A DNA stretch of 62,536 nt from Acidihalobacter sp. (GTDB lineage Bacteria > Pseudomonadota > Gammaproteobacteria > DSM-5130 > Acidihalobacteraceae): contig JALUXU010000029.1 of NCBI GenBank assembly GCA_027013225.1, forward strand, positions 1-62,536, written 5' to 3'. Positions 52,038 through 62,467 of the stretch are shown piece by piece. The notes beneath the pieces are model-generated. The model had not been told where the DNA came from, searched no databases, and saw nothing but the letters and a program-made list of their open reading frames with translations. Numbering within the stretch: the first letter of the stretch is position 1; each line of letters begins with the position of its first letter. Position numbers and translations under genes: made by a program.

Positions 52038-53894
52038 TCACACGGCGAGCTTTTTGATGCGACGGCGACTGCCGTAGATCAAGTTGACGACCGCCCGTGT
52101 ACCCATGATGGCGGTGAACATCGATGTCACGATACCTATGGACAAGGTGACCGCAAAGCCCTTGACGGCACCGCTGCCGAAAGCAAACAAGATCAAGGCG
52201 GCGATAAGCGTGGTCACATTTGAATCGATGATGGTCGCCATTGCCCGGTCATAGCCGGCATGAATGCTGGCCTGCGGAGAATTCCCGTTGCGGAGTTCTT
52301 CGCGTATGCGCTCGAAAATCAGCACATTGGCATCTACCGCCATGCCCACGGTAAGCGTAATACCCGCAATACCGGGAAGCGTAAGCGTAGCCTGCAGCAG
52401 GGACATGATGGCCACCACCAGAATGACATTGGCGAACAATGCCAAATCGGCGATCAATCCAAACACGCGGTAATAGATCGCCATAAAGATCACTACGAGG
52501 AAGAAACCGATAAGCGCGGAATTGAATCCTTGCTGGATGTTTTCCTTCCCGAGAGTGGGGCCGATCGTGCGTTCCTCGATGATGTTCATAGGCGCCGCCA
52601 AGGATCCCGATCTAAGCAACAGAGCAAGGTTCTTTGCAGCCTTGATTGATCCCAGACCTGTGATCTGGAAGCGCTGTCCAAGTTGTTCCTGGATTCGGGC
52701 CACGTTGATCACCGTCTCCTGTTTCACGAAAACGGTTTTTTTCTTTCCATCCACTGACTTAGTTTCTGGGATCGTATTGATATAGACAACGGCCATCAGT
52801 TTGCCTACGTTGTTGCGCGTCGCCTGAGCCATCAATCTGGCCCCCTGCCCATCTAGGGTAATGAATACTGCAGGCGTGTTGTTTTGCTGCTCGAATCCGG
52901 CTGAGGCATTGGTGATGTAATCACCGGTGATGATGACCTGTCTGTCCAGAAGGATCGGCTGACCGTTGCGCTCGTAAAACAATTGCGCTCCGGGAGGTAC
53001 GATGCCAGTCTTGGCTGCTTCCAGCGGATTGCCTTTTTGATAGACCAATCTGAACTGCAAGCCGGCGGTTGCGCCGAGGATTGCTTTTGCGCGGGCCGTA
53101 TTCTGCACGCCAGGAAGCTCGACCACGATACGGTCTTTTCCTTGCCGTTGGATGATGGGTTCGGCGACACCCAGCTCATTCACCCGGTTACGCAGAGTAG
53201 TGATGTTCTGCTCCAGCGCGTATTCCTGCGTTTGCTTCAATGCTTCTCTGGTCAATTCGGCACGCAGAGCCGGCCCTCCATCGAAATTCACCGATTTAAA
53301 GCTCAGGCTACGGTATTCAGCGGCCAGAACGCTTTCCGCCTGGGCGCGGGATGACGCGCTGGGGAAGCGAATGAACAATGCTTCTTTTTCACGGCGCACC
53401 ATCAGATACGGAATTTGTTTGTTCAGCAAAAAATGGCGTATGCCCGTAGCGTCCCGATCCAATACTTGAGCAATCGCCGCGGGCATGTCGATCTGGAGCA
53501 GGAAATGCACTCCCCCGCGCAAATCGAGACCGAGATACATCGGTTTTGCGCCAATGGCGCGCAACCAATCCGGAGTGGCAGGCGCCAGATTGACGGCAAC
53601 CACATATTGCCTGCCAAGCGCCTGCTTCAGCGGCTGAATGGCCTTGAGTTGCGTTTCTGTATCATGGAAACGGATCAGAAGATTATCGCCCTGGCGTTCA
53701 ATCCGTATGTAGCGCAAGTGATCCTTTTGCAATACAGATTCGACCATCGTCCGCACACCTGGAGCAACGCTGCCATCGGTTTTCGATATCTGAATGGCCG
53801 GATTTTCGCCATAAAGATTGGGTAGCGCATAGAGAATACCAGCTATGAGTACCACGACGAGCAAAAGGTATTTCCACAACGGATATCGGTTCAT
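52038..53894 (-). CDS. secD: Protein translocase subunit SecD
   Basis: A 618-residue partner of SecF with an N-terminal transmembrane helix (about 7-25), a large periplasmic P1 head, and five C-terminal helices. Visible motifs: LGLDLRGGVHFLLQID, RVNELGVAEPIIQRQG, and VGMAVDANVLIFERIREE. The yajC-secD-secF order is intact. Confidence 0.97.
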   Translation of the reverse strand: MNRYPLWKYLLLVVVLIAGILYALPNLYGENPAIQISKTDGSVAPGVRTMVESVLQKDHLRYIRIERQGDNLLIRFHDTETQLKAIQPLKQALGRQYVVAVNLAPATPDWLRAIGAKPMYLGLDLRGGVHFLLQIDMPAAIAQVLDRDATGIRHFLLNKQIPYLMVRREKEALFIRFPSASSRAQAESVLAAEYRSLSFKSVNFDGGPALRAELTREALKQTQEYALEQNITTLRNRVNELGVAEPIIQRQGKDRIVVELPGVQNTARAKAILGATAGLQFRLVYQKGNPLEAAKTGIVPPGAQLFYERNGQPILLDRQVIITGDYITNASAGFEQQNNTPAVFITLDGQGARLMAQATRNNVGKLMAVVYINTIPETKSVDGKKKTVFVKQETVINVARIQEQLGQRFQITGLGSIKAAKNLALLLRSGSLAAPMNIIEERTIGPTLGKENIQQGFNSALIGFFLVVIFMAIYYRVFGLIADLALFANVILVVAIMSLLQATLTLPGIAGITLTVGMAVDANVLIFERIREELRNGNSPQASIHAGYDRAMATIIDSNVTTLIAALILFAFGSGAVKGFAVTLSIGIVTSMFTAIMGTRAVVNLIYGSRRRIKKLAV

Positions 53895-53913
53895 CGCCAG
53901 TCAAGCCTCGATC

Positions 53914-54255
53914 TTAAAGATCCTTTATGGTTCCTTTCGGTAGCACGGCGGTCACAGCCTGCTTTTGGATTTTCAATACCGGCCCGCCTTCCGTGGTTTC
54001 GATTTCAACGAAATTCTCACCCACGGCGCGAACCTTGCCTACCACTCCGCCCGAAGTGACCACTTCGTCACCCTTGGACAAAGCCTCCAAAAGCTGACGA
54101 TGCTCTTTAGCGCGCTTGCTTTGCGGGCGAATAATCATGAAATACATGAGCGCGAAGAAAATCGCGATCATGATGATAAATTCGATGCCTCCGGTGGCGG
54201 ATGCCTGTTGCGCCCCTGCCTCCGCGGCGTAGGCGTTATTAATCAAAAAACTCAT
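53914..54255 (-). CDS. yajC: Preprotein translocase accessory protein YajC
   Basis: A 113-residue single-span membrane protein: hydrophobic helix at about 24-43 (FIIMIAIFFALMYFMIIRPQ) then a cytoplasmic SH3-like domain (GDEVVTSGGVVGKVRAVGEN). It associates with SecDF. The N-terminal 20 residues are Ala/Gln-rich and periplasmic. Confidence 0.93.
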   Translation of the reverse strand: MSFLINNAYAAEAGAQQASATGGIEFIIMIAIFFALMYFMIIRPQSKRAKEHRQLLEALSKGDEVVTSGGVVGKVRAVGENFVEIETTEGGPVLKIQKQAVTAVLPKGTIKDL

Positions 54256-54340
54256 GGTAACTTTACCTTGCAGATTAAAGTGAAAGTGGATTGGACTTTC
54301 CCGACCCCTAGATCGGCAAAGTTCGGCATTATGTCACAGC

Positions 54341-56471
<2,131 letters not shown>

Positions 56472-56529
56472 GGGAGCGCAATCTTACCATGCCAGAGGTG
56501 TGTAACAGGAAAATCAGCCTAAAGGCCGC

Positions 56530-56558
56530 TTGGTGAAAGCCGGCCAATGAGTTAAACT
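56530..56558 (+). promoter_or_regulatory. tRNA-Leu promoter
   Basis: TTGGTG (56530-56535) and TAAACT (56553-56558), 17 bases apart, are followed by a GC-rich discriminator (AGCCGCCCG) directly before the tRNA 5' end, the pattern of a growth-rate-controlled stable RNA promoter. Confidence 0.65.
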
Positions 56559-56568
56559 AGCCGCCCGT

Positions 56569-56655
56569 GCCGGGATGGCGGAACTGGTAGACGCGCCAGA
56601 CTCAAAATCTGGTTTCCGCAAGGAAGTGCGAGTTCGATTCTCGCTCCCGGCACCA
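56569..56655 (+). tRNA. leuX: tRNA-Leu (anticodon CAA)
   Basis: An 87-nt class II tRNA. The acceptor GCCGGGA pairs with TCCCGGC, followed by discriminator A and an encoded CCA. The anticodon stem CCAGA/TCTGG encloses the loop CTCAAAA with CAA, reading UUG. The variable arm is long, as required for leucine, and the T loop GTTCGATTC is standard. The 3' end marks the left border of a region of gene debris, a common integration site type, but no repeated copy of the tRNA end was found downstream. The symbol is used by analogy only. Confidence 0.95.
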
Positions 56656-56704
56656 TTCCGTATTTAACTATCAATAAATTATATAATTTTGGCGTAAATT
56701 TAGA

Positions 56705-57117
56705 TTAAACCCCCACCAGCACGCCGTCAAAGTGCCGGCACTGCAGATAGCGGCACCCGATCTTTCGCACGTAGGCCACGTGCGCGTCGTTCTCCACCCC
56801 TCGGCTACCACCACGGCGCCCAGATTGCGCGCGATCTCGATAATACCGCGGCAGACGATGTCTGCGGCACTCCGGTAGCCCGTCGCCCCGGCCTGAAACA
56901 GCGCGCCAGCGATCTTGATTCAGTCGTGTCCGGCTCTCTCATCGTCGATGGCGACGCCTGCGCCCTCCGACCTCAACGCATGCAAGCGTTTCGTGGCTTT
57001 CTCAAGCTTCGCTGGCAAGGCCGGCGTTTCCACCCACTCGACGACAATGCGCCCATGCGGCTGCAGGTGCTGGATTTCACGATAGATGCGATCGTCCGGG
57101 GTATAGGAAGAATAAAC
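56705..57117 (-). pseudogene. EAL-domain (c-di-GMP phosphodiesterase) pseudogene
   Basis: The minus strand reads as an EAL domain: HGRIVVEWVETPALPAKLEK, GAGVAIDDERAGHD, KIAGALFQAGATGYRSAADI and IIEIARNLGAVVVAEG, then after a shift VENDAHVAYVRKIG and the C-terminal stop at 56705. Two lesions are visible: an in-frame TGA at 56922-56920 inside the domain, and loss of one G in the G-run after AEG that moves the frame. The N-terminal sensory part is missing, replaced by an IS91-like fragment in the same frame. Confidence 0.8.
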
Positions 57118-57250
57118 GCCGCCGCCGCATTACCGACAGGTCTCGATATCGATATTGAAAACGCGTTTCAGGCGTTGCACCCAGGTCATCGACGATCGCG
57201 GTTCGGCTGGCGTTGGCGGTTCGCCAGCTACCCGGATCTTGTGCCCCCCC
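57118..57250 (-). pseudogene. IS91-family transposase C-terminal remnant
   Basis: The minus-strand frame gives MTWVQRLKRVFNIDIETCR, stop, CGG, matching the conserved C-terminal stretch of IS91-type Y2 transposases (...MTWAQRLKRVF.IDIETC..CGG). The TAA at 57132-57130 replaces a codon between the two zinc cysteines, probably CAA in the ancestor. Only about 40 residues remain; upstream and downstream parts are lost. Confidence 0.65.
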
Positions 57251-57283
57251 TGCCCAACTTCGCCTTGCCCCATGCGGGGAAAC

Positions 57284-57436
57284 TCATGCGCAGTCGCCGC
57301 CCGCCTCGGACAGACGCCGGCGCCAGCGGTACAGGGTGGCCCGGCTCACGCCCAGAATCTCCGCCGCCTGATCCGCGGTCAGGCCATGCGCCTTGCGCAG
57401 CTTCTCGAACCGCTCCAGACGATAAAGACCCTGGAT
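57284..57436 (-). pseudogene. Helix-turn-helix fragment, probably from a transposase or recombinase
   Basis: Fifty codons read LERFEKLRKAHGLTADQAA, then EILGVSRATLYRWRRRLSE to a TGA at 57284. This is a homeodomain-like helix-turn-helix as found at the N-terminus of several transposase families. It is closed upstream by a stop codon and has no start, so it is a fragment whose parent family cannot be settled. Confidence 0.45.
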
Positions 57437-57495
57437 TCAACTCGTAAGTGCGACTCGATCTGGAGCGGGAGGGTAAGCCGCGGTAGCATCACGGC

Positions 57496-58350
57496 TGCGG
57501 TTCCGGTGGCATGTTCGTGCAGAGCGAGAAGTTCGTCGAGGAACACGGCGGCCGGCTGGGCGATATCGCCGTCTATGGCTAGGAGTCCACCCCCACCACC
57601 TGGAAGCTGGCCCGGATGAACTTCGCCATCCGCGGCATCGACGCCGACCTCGGCCCCCACCAGGCCGACAGCTTCCACAACGATCTACACAAGGATCTGA
57701 AGGCCGACACCATCCTCGCCAATCCGCCCTTCAAGATGTCCGATTGGGGCGGCGAGCGCCTCAAGGAGGACGTGCGCTGGAAATACGACGTGCCGCCGAC
57801 GAACAACGCCAACTACGCCTGGATCCAGCACTTTATTTACCACCTCTCACCCAACGGTACCGCTGGCTTCGTCATGGCCAACGGCTCCATGTTCACCTCC
57901 ACCACCGCGGAGATGGCCATCCGCAAGGGGATTATCGAGGACGACCTGGTGGACTGCATCATCGCCCTGCCGGGCCAGCTCTTCTACACCACCCAGATCC
58001 CGGTGTGCCTCTGGTTCCTCACCCGCAACAAGAAAGCCGACCTCAAACGCGGATTTCGCGACCGCGGCGGCGAGACGCTCTTCATCGACGCCCGCCGCAT
58101 GGGAAAACTGGTGGACCGGGTGCACCGGGAACTGACCCCGGAAGACATCGACCTGCCCCTCTACGGCGACGATCTCTCCCTCGACGATCTGGCCAAACTC
58201 AGGGCCCGGATCGAGGAGACCACCATCCCCCACCAAGTGGACCGGGTGCTGGTGAAGGAGACCGACAACCCGAAGCTGCTGGCGCATATTCGGGAGCATG
58301 GAGTGGAATGGTTTCGGAGAGAGGGTAAAAGCAGGTCTGGGAATGATTGA
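57496..58350 (+). pseudogene. Type I restriction-modification methylase subunit (HsdM) remnant
   Basis: From CGSGGMFVQSEKFVEEHGG (SAM-binding motif I) the frame continues through [14 protein letters not shown] (catalytic NPPF motif) and [19 protein letters not shown] to a stop at 58348. The N-terminal third is missing: the residues expected before CGSGG are replaced and broken by a TAG. A second TAG at 57580-57582 interrupts the motif I region (expected Gln before ESTPTTWKL). The downstream part is long and uninterrupted, so decay is fairly recent. Confidence 0.85.
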
Positions 58351-58484
58351 GGTATGGGGGGTGGTCAGATCATCGGCTTTCGGATGTGATCGAACTCATT
58401 GGTGGCGGAACGCCCAAGCGCTCTCACTCAGATTATTGGGGTGGAGACATCCCATGGATCATGCGGATATACGTGGATTGGTGA
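58347..58484 (+). pseudogene. Type I specificity subunit (HsdS) N-terminal remnant
   Basis: Directly overlapping the hsdM stop, a frame opening at TTG 58347 gives HRLSDVIELIGGGTPKRSH and YWGGDIPWI, the typical start of an HsdS target-recognition domain. It departs from the family after PWI and hits TGA at 58482-58484. The rest of hsdS and hsdR are absent; IS110 debris follows. Confidence 0.7.
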
Positions 58485-58685
58485 CCACCGGACTTTACTG
58501 CGTCGCGGAGCTGGCCTTTCTTTAGCGTCAGGGATCATCGGCCGGGAGGCTCGTGTGAGATCGTCCCGTCATGGCCGATGCCGGTATAACCCAAACAAGG
58601 ATTCTCCACACCGGCCGTGCAGACCCTGAGTCAAGGCGCCTGTCGTGCCTCCTCTACGGTAGTGCGTGTCTCGTGCGCCACAGGC

Positions 58686-59122
58686 TCATCGTGCCGCCAT
58701 GGCGTTCCTGGCCCTGAGGCGGGACATCTCCTGGCGCACGATGTTCCAGATGAAGCCGACCAGCTCACGGGCGATCGCCACGCACACCAGTTTGACGTTC
58801 TTGCCCGCCTGGGTCAGGGTGCGGTATCGGCCACAAAGCCTTTTCTGTGCCCGCCGGGCGATCGCCTTGGCCTGTTCCGGGGCCACCTTGGCCTTGCGTT
58901 TGAGATGCATCGTCTGACGCGCCGGGATCCGATAGCTCCAGGCGCACTCCACCAGCATGCGGCGCGCGTGGGCATTGCCGGTCAGGGTGATCGCGCCCGC
59001 ACCACATCCCGCATCGCTTCCTGCTCGGCGTCCGGCACCCACACCGGCGTCAGTTCGCCAACCCGCAACAGCCGCGCCAGCTTCAGCGCATCACGCCGGT
59101 CGATCTTGACCCGCTTGAGTTG
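58686..59122 (-). pseudogene. IS110-family transposase, internally deleted
   Basis: Two IS110 pieces lie head to tail on the minus strand. The upstream piece (59122-58992) reads [19 protein letters not shown] and [18 protein letters not shown] from the RuvC-like catalytic half. The downstream piece (58991-58686) reads [20 protein letters not shown] and IARELVGFIWNIVRQE from the C-terminal transposase_20 domain. The middle is deleted and the frame changes at the join near 58991; the true N-terminus is also gone. Confidence 0.75.
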
Positions 59123-59180
59123 CCTCTCGAATATTCTGGACACACATTTGGTCGTAGAGTGAGAGCGACAGGAGGTGTCC

Positions 59181-59515
59181 ATGAGCAGGAAATCATCGGT
59201 GCAGGCGCAACGCCGGGGTCGCAGGCCAGCGCTTTCGGACGAGGTGCTGCTCATCCGGATCCGCGAGGTGCTGAGCGAGGCCGAGGCCCTGGGGTTCCGG
59301 GGCGAGGGCTACCGCAAGGTCTGGGCGCGGCTCAGACACCGGGGTGTCCCGGTGTCGAAGGAGCGGGTGCGGCGCCTGATGCGCGAGCACGGCCTGCGCA
59401 CTGGATGGGTAGCGAGCGAGGACCGCGGGTCCATGACGGGACGATCATCCCGGAGGGTCCGAACCGGATGTGGGGCACCGACGCCACCCATCTGCCTGTG
59501 GCGGAGGCGGCGTGA
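59181..59515 (+). pseudogene. IS3-family transposase OrfB remnant with frameshift
   Basis: ATG 59181 follows AGGAGG and starts a protein reading [19 protein letters not shown], then [19 protein letters not shown] and RVRRLMREHGLRTG, the HTH_21 region of an IS3-type OrfB. Near 59405 the frame is lost; the continuation HDGTIIPEGPNRMWGTDAT, which holds the first catalytic Asp region, is in another frame and stops at 59515. The remaining integrase core is absent. Confidence 0.75.
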
Positions 59516-59565
59516 ATTTTATGCAGAACAGTGTCCAGGCATTCGGGGGTTTTACACTGTCCGAT

Positions 59566-59954
59566 GATCCATGGCTGCGCGAACTGCCCTGACCGACAAG
59601 CCTGCGGATCGATATCGGCGCTGCGGGGCCGGATCACCTGGCCGGTCTGACGCGCGCCTACGCCGGCATCGCCGAGACCGGTTCTCTGGCGCTGTTATCG
59701 GCTCTGACTACTCCGACGGGGGTCAATTTCCTGCCCGATCACTATTTGTGTCGGTTGCGCACCGAGGACATCTTGCGTCACCTCGAAGATCTCTGGACGC
59801 GGCTGCGCACCGATGGTATCGCGATGCCGCGCGCGCTGAATTTGATCACGGGACCCTCGCGCAGGGCGATGTCGAGCAGACCATCCAACTCGGCGCGCAT
59901 GGCCCGCGTAGCGTGAAGATCATCCTGCTGGATGAGGGCGATCGGTTCGCTTGA
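59566..59954 (+). pseudogene. LUD-domain (LutC/YkgG-like) pseudogene
   Basis: The plus strand gives DPWLRELP, a TGA at 59590-59592, then RIDIGAAGPDHLAGLTRAY, AGIAETGSLALLSALTTPT, VNFLPDHYLCRLRTEDIL and ALNLITGPSR; one missing base near 59861 shifts the frame to GDVEQTIQLGAHGPRSVKI and a stop at 59954. This is the C-terminal LUD domain of lactate-utilisation protein C. No lutA or lutB is nearby, and the N-terminus is lost. Confidence 0.75.
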
Positions 59955-60066
59955 CCTCGAACGTGCATCGATCATTCGGGATGCCAGGCGCTGCGTCGTT
60001 TGTTTAGAAATTGAACATTCAAACCAAGTGCCTGAATCTTCACGCCGTGTGCGTTCTACTCAAGAC

Positions 60067-60101
60067 TTGTCCACGCCCTTGTCCACAGCCTCTGTGGATA
60101 T
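60067..60101. other. Cluster of three DnaA-box-like 9-mers
   Basis: TTGTCCACG (60067-60075), TTGTCCACA (60079-60087) and, inverted, TGTGGATAT (60093-60101) lie within 35 bases. Against TTATNCACA they carry two, one and one mismatches by eye. They sit in non-coding debris between the LUD and dehydrogenase remnants. They might be a trace of a plasmid or chromosomal origin-like region, or chance. Confidence 0.3.
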
Positions 60102-60200
60102 TTTCGAGGCCGGTGAAGAAGAACGCGGGGCCGGGCACTATAATCTTGCCCACTGGCAGAAGCAGGTGTTCGAAAAACGAAGATCCGACCTGTTGCAGCG

Positions 60201-60306
60201 ACTCAGGATGGACAAAGCCCTGCCAATGTGGATACGACCAGCCGGCAGCACCTAGATACAGGCGTCCGGCCGTTCGGTCCTGGGGCGGCGAAACGACAGC
60301 ACTCAT
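60201..60306 (-). pseudogene. DUF72 (YecE-like) N-terminal remnant
   Basis: From ATG 60306 the minus strand reads MSAVVSPPQDRTAGRLYLG then AAGWSYPHWQGFVHPES, the N-terminal beta-strand and loop of DUF72 TIM-barrel proteins (LYxGxxGWSYxHWxGxFYP). Beyond that the sequence no longer resembles the family, so only about 35 residues survive. Function of DUF72 proteins is unknown. Confidence 0.5.
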
Positions 60307-60332
60307 CCTTTCACCTGCTCGTGAGGGATTTC

Positions 60333-60600
60333 ATGCACAGCGTATTTTTGGACGTCGGTACCCTGAATCGCGGCGATCTGGATCTGTCGCCCCTGCAAAA
60401 CCGGCTTCCCGGCCTGCAAACATATCCCTATTCCAGCGCCGCGCAACTGGAGGCAAGGCTCAAGGATGCGGATATCGTGCTGTTGAATAAGGTGCCGCTC
60501 AATGCCGAAACACTGGCCCACGCACCGGCATCTGCGTTGTGTCTGGCTGGCGGCTCTCGGCATAGACCAGCGCGCTGGCCAGCCAGAGGGCGGTGTTGGC
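60333..60600 (+). pseudogene. D-isomer 2-hydroxyacid (glycerate) dehydrogenase N-terminal remnant
   Basis: ATG 60333, preceded by GAGGG, begins MHSVFLDVGTLNRGDLDLS and continues to ADIVLLNKVPLNAETLAHA, the start of hydroxypyruvate reductase/glycerate dehydrogenase proteins. A frameshift near 60525 separates it from LRCVWLAALGID, which matches the next conserved block (L.LIC.AATG.D). The NAD-binding domain and catalytic residues are absent. Confidence 0.6.
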
Positions 60601-60668
60601 TAAGTCAATGCGCTAGGGTTGTGCAAGACATCAGGCGAAGAAGGTGTCTGCGATAAGATAATGGGCGC

Positions 60669-61307
60669 TCAGCTGGGACGAAGGGCTCTGACAAGGCAAT
60701 CCCGGGCCGTGCGCGCGCCTTCCGGAGTTTCCACTTGCCTCTCGACAACGACTGCCTTTTCAACTTCGAGATGGCTGGCCAATACCGCAGCGACCCATTC
60801 CGGAGAATACAGCACTGCAGGATTCTGCGGTCCGCCATGCCCGTGCAACGGATTCGAGGCATCATGCCCCACCAGCAGGAAGGTGCCGCCTGGCGCCACC
60901 GCCTTGGCAGCGTGGGAGATGATCTGTTCCATCTCGGCAGCGGGCAGATGAAGATACAAAAGCACGACCAAATCGAAGGATGCTGCGGGCGGGGTGTAGC
61001 TGCGCAGGTCAGCCACCTCGAATTCGATGCGATCGGCCACGTGACAATGTTCGGCCAGGCGGCGCGCTTTTTCAATCGCGACATCGGAAAAATCCACTGC
61101 AAGCACATGCCAACCTTGATCGGCCAACCATACCGCATTCCGGCCTTCACCCACAGCCAAATCCAGTGCTCGGCCCGGGGTTAGGTCGCGCGTTTCTTCG
61201 ACAAGAAAGCGATTCGGCGTCACAGTCCACAAAAATTCCTTTTCAGAGTAACGGGCGTTCCAATGCGCCCGCTCTGGATTCGTGTCATCGGCTGTTGGTG
61301 AATTCAT
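60669..61307 (-). CDS. Class I SAM-dependent methyltransferase
   Basis: A 212-residue methyltransferase with the Rossmann motif I ALDLAVGEGRNAVWLADQG, the acidic end of strand 2 (VLAVDFSD), VADLRSYTPPAASFDLVV for motif II/post-motif and APGGTFLLVGHD for motif III. The layout and N-terminal HWNARYSEKEFLWTVTPN resemble TehB-like or thiol/metalloid methyltransferases, but the substrate cannot be assigned. It looks intact. It lies 78 bases downstream of the pirin gene on the same strand. Confidence 0.8.
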   Translation of the reverse strand: MNSPTADDTNPERAHWNARYSEKEFLWTVTPNRFLVEETRDLTPGRALDLAVGEGRNAVWLADQGWHVLAVDFSDVAIEKARRLAEHCHVADRIEFEVADLRSYTPPAASFDLVVLLYLHLPAAEMEQIISHAAKAVAPGGTFLLVGHDASNPLHGHGGPQNPAVLYSPEWVAAVLASHLEVEKAVVVERQVETPEGARTARDCLVRALRPS

Positions 61308-61385
61308 TGGTGGAAGCTTCCTTTGTTATTGCAAATAATATGTTTGCAAAAATAATAAGTTACAAAAATAACTTAAATGAATAGA

Positions 61386-62210
61386 TCAACCCATGACGTC
61401 TGTTTGATAGTCGTTAATGGCTTGCTCGATCTCTTCTATAGTATTCATCACGAATGGGCCATGATGTACAATCGGTTCACGCAAGGGGCGTCCTGCCATG
61501 AGCAGAATGCCTGTGTCTGTCTCAGCATGCAGGTTAATGGTGGACTGCTCCGGAACAAACACCGCGAGCTCGCCGATGGCTGCATGATTTTTCAGTTCGC
61601 CTTCATAGACATAGGCGAGTAGGCGGTACCCTTCAGGGAGGGTGATATCGACGTCTGCATGTGCATTTACCGTAAGATCTGCGATCCCTGCCCCGTCTCC
61701 AAGAACTGCCAGGGCTCCCGCACCCTGGACGTCATTCAGTTGCCATTTGCCGGCAATCAATCGGGCGTGGCCACCGTTAATATCCATCTCGGGGATGTCA
61801 TCGCTCTGAATATCTCGGTAGGCTGGCTCAGACATCTTCTTTTCAGCCGGCAGATTGATCCAGATTTGGAAACCATGAAGGCCGTTGCCATCTTTCAATG
61901 GCATTTCCGAATGAATTACGCCTCTGCCCGCCCTCATCCATTGCGCCCCTCCACGAGTCACTTCGCCACGGTGTCCACGGGAATCCTCGTGCTGGAGGCC
62001 GCCTTTCAGGAGATAGGTCAGGGTTTCGAAACCACGATGCGGATGCGGCGGGAAACCTCCGACATAATCTTCCTGCACCTCGCTCTTGAGTTCATCGATT
62101 AACAGGAATGGATCGAGTCTGCCGTTGAAGTCACTGATCCGACGAATCTTGACTCCGGCACCATCTTGGGTGGGAATTGCCTTCAGACGAAGAGGCGTGT
62201 CGTTTGGCAT
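61386..62210 (-). CDS. Pirin family protein (bicupin)
   Basis: A 274-residue bicupin. The N-terminal cupin has the metal site in GGFPPHPHRGFETLTYLL and WMRAGRGVIHSEM, as in pirins, some of which are quercetinases. The C-terminal cupin is less conserved. ATG 62210 is selected for its GAGGAG ribosome binding site; the open frame extends to 62255. It may be cotranscribed with the methyltransferase. The role in this organism is unknown. Confidence 0.88.
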   Translation of the reverse strand: MPNDTPLRLKAIPTQDGAGVKIRRISDFNGRLDPFLLIDELKSEVQEDYVGGFPPHPHRGFETLTYLLKGGLQHEDSRGHRGEVTRGGAQWMRAGRGVIHSEMPLKDGNGLHGFQIWINLPAEKKMSEPAYRDIQSDDIPEMDINGGHARLIAGKWQLNDVQGAGALAVLGDGAGIADLTVNAHADVDITLPEGYRLLAYVYEGELKNHAAIGELAVFVPEQSTINLHAETDTGILLMAGRPLREPIVHHGPFVMNTIEEIEQAINDYQTDVMG

Positions 62211-62389
62211 GGCTAAGTCTCCTCTGCTTGAGGTTAAAAATATAGCAATTTTCAAACGCTAGGTGACACCGGCCAGGCGGAGCAGAACAGCGCGATTAAG
62301 CGATTGACAGCCTATTATTTTTTACTCTCATTCCTAATAGAGTAGCCGTAGAACCAAGAGAGGTTATCTAGACATGATGTTTTGACCTG

Positions 62390-62427
62390 CCCATCCTCAA
62401 CGATCGTGTGTTACCGTTGAGGATGGG
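62390..62427. repeat. Strong hairpin upstream of the last gene
   Basis: A 13-bp perfect inverted repeat (CCCATCCTCAACG / CGTTGAGGATGGG) with a 12-base loop. A second pair, GACCTGCCC at 62384-62392 and GGGCAGGTC at 62459-62467, brackets it, so the region could fold in two mutually exclusive ways. It may be a terminator, a leader structure, or an end of a mobile element. Bases 62211-62383 hold nothing else recognisable. Confidence 0.6.
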
Positions 62428-62467
62428 TATACACCCTTAAGCAGAGCCACATTGAGGAGGGCAGGTC

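Noticed and set aside
57155-57619. A 154-codon plus-strand frame across the IS91/HTH/hsdM debris
   Set aside because: It crosses several unrelated remnants; the recognisable sequences lie in other frames.
58617-59162. A 181-codon plus-strand frame
   Set aside because: Antisense to the IS110 remnant.
60733-61184. A 149-codon plus-strand frame
   Set aside because: Antisense to the methyltransferase, which has clear Rossmann motifs.
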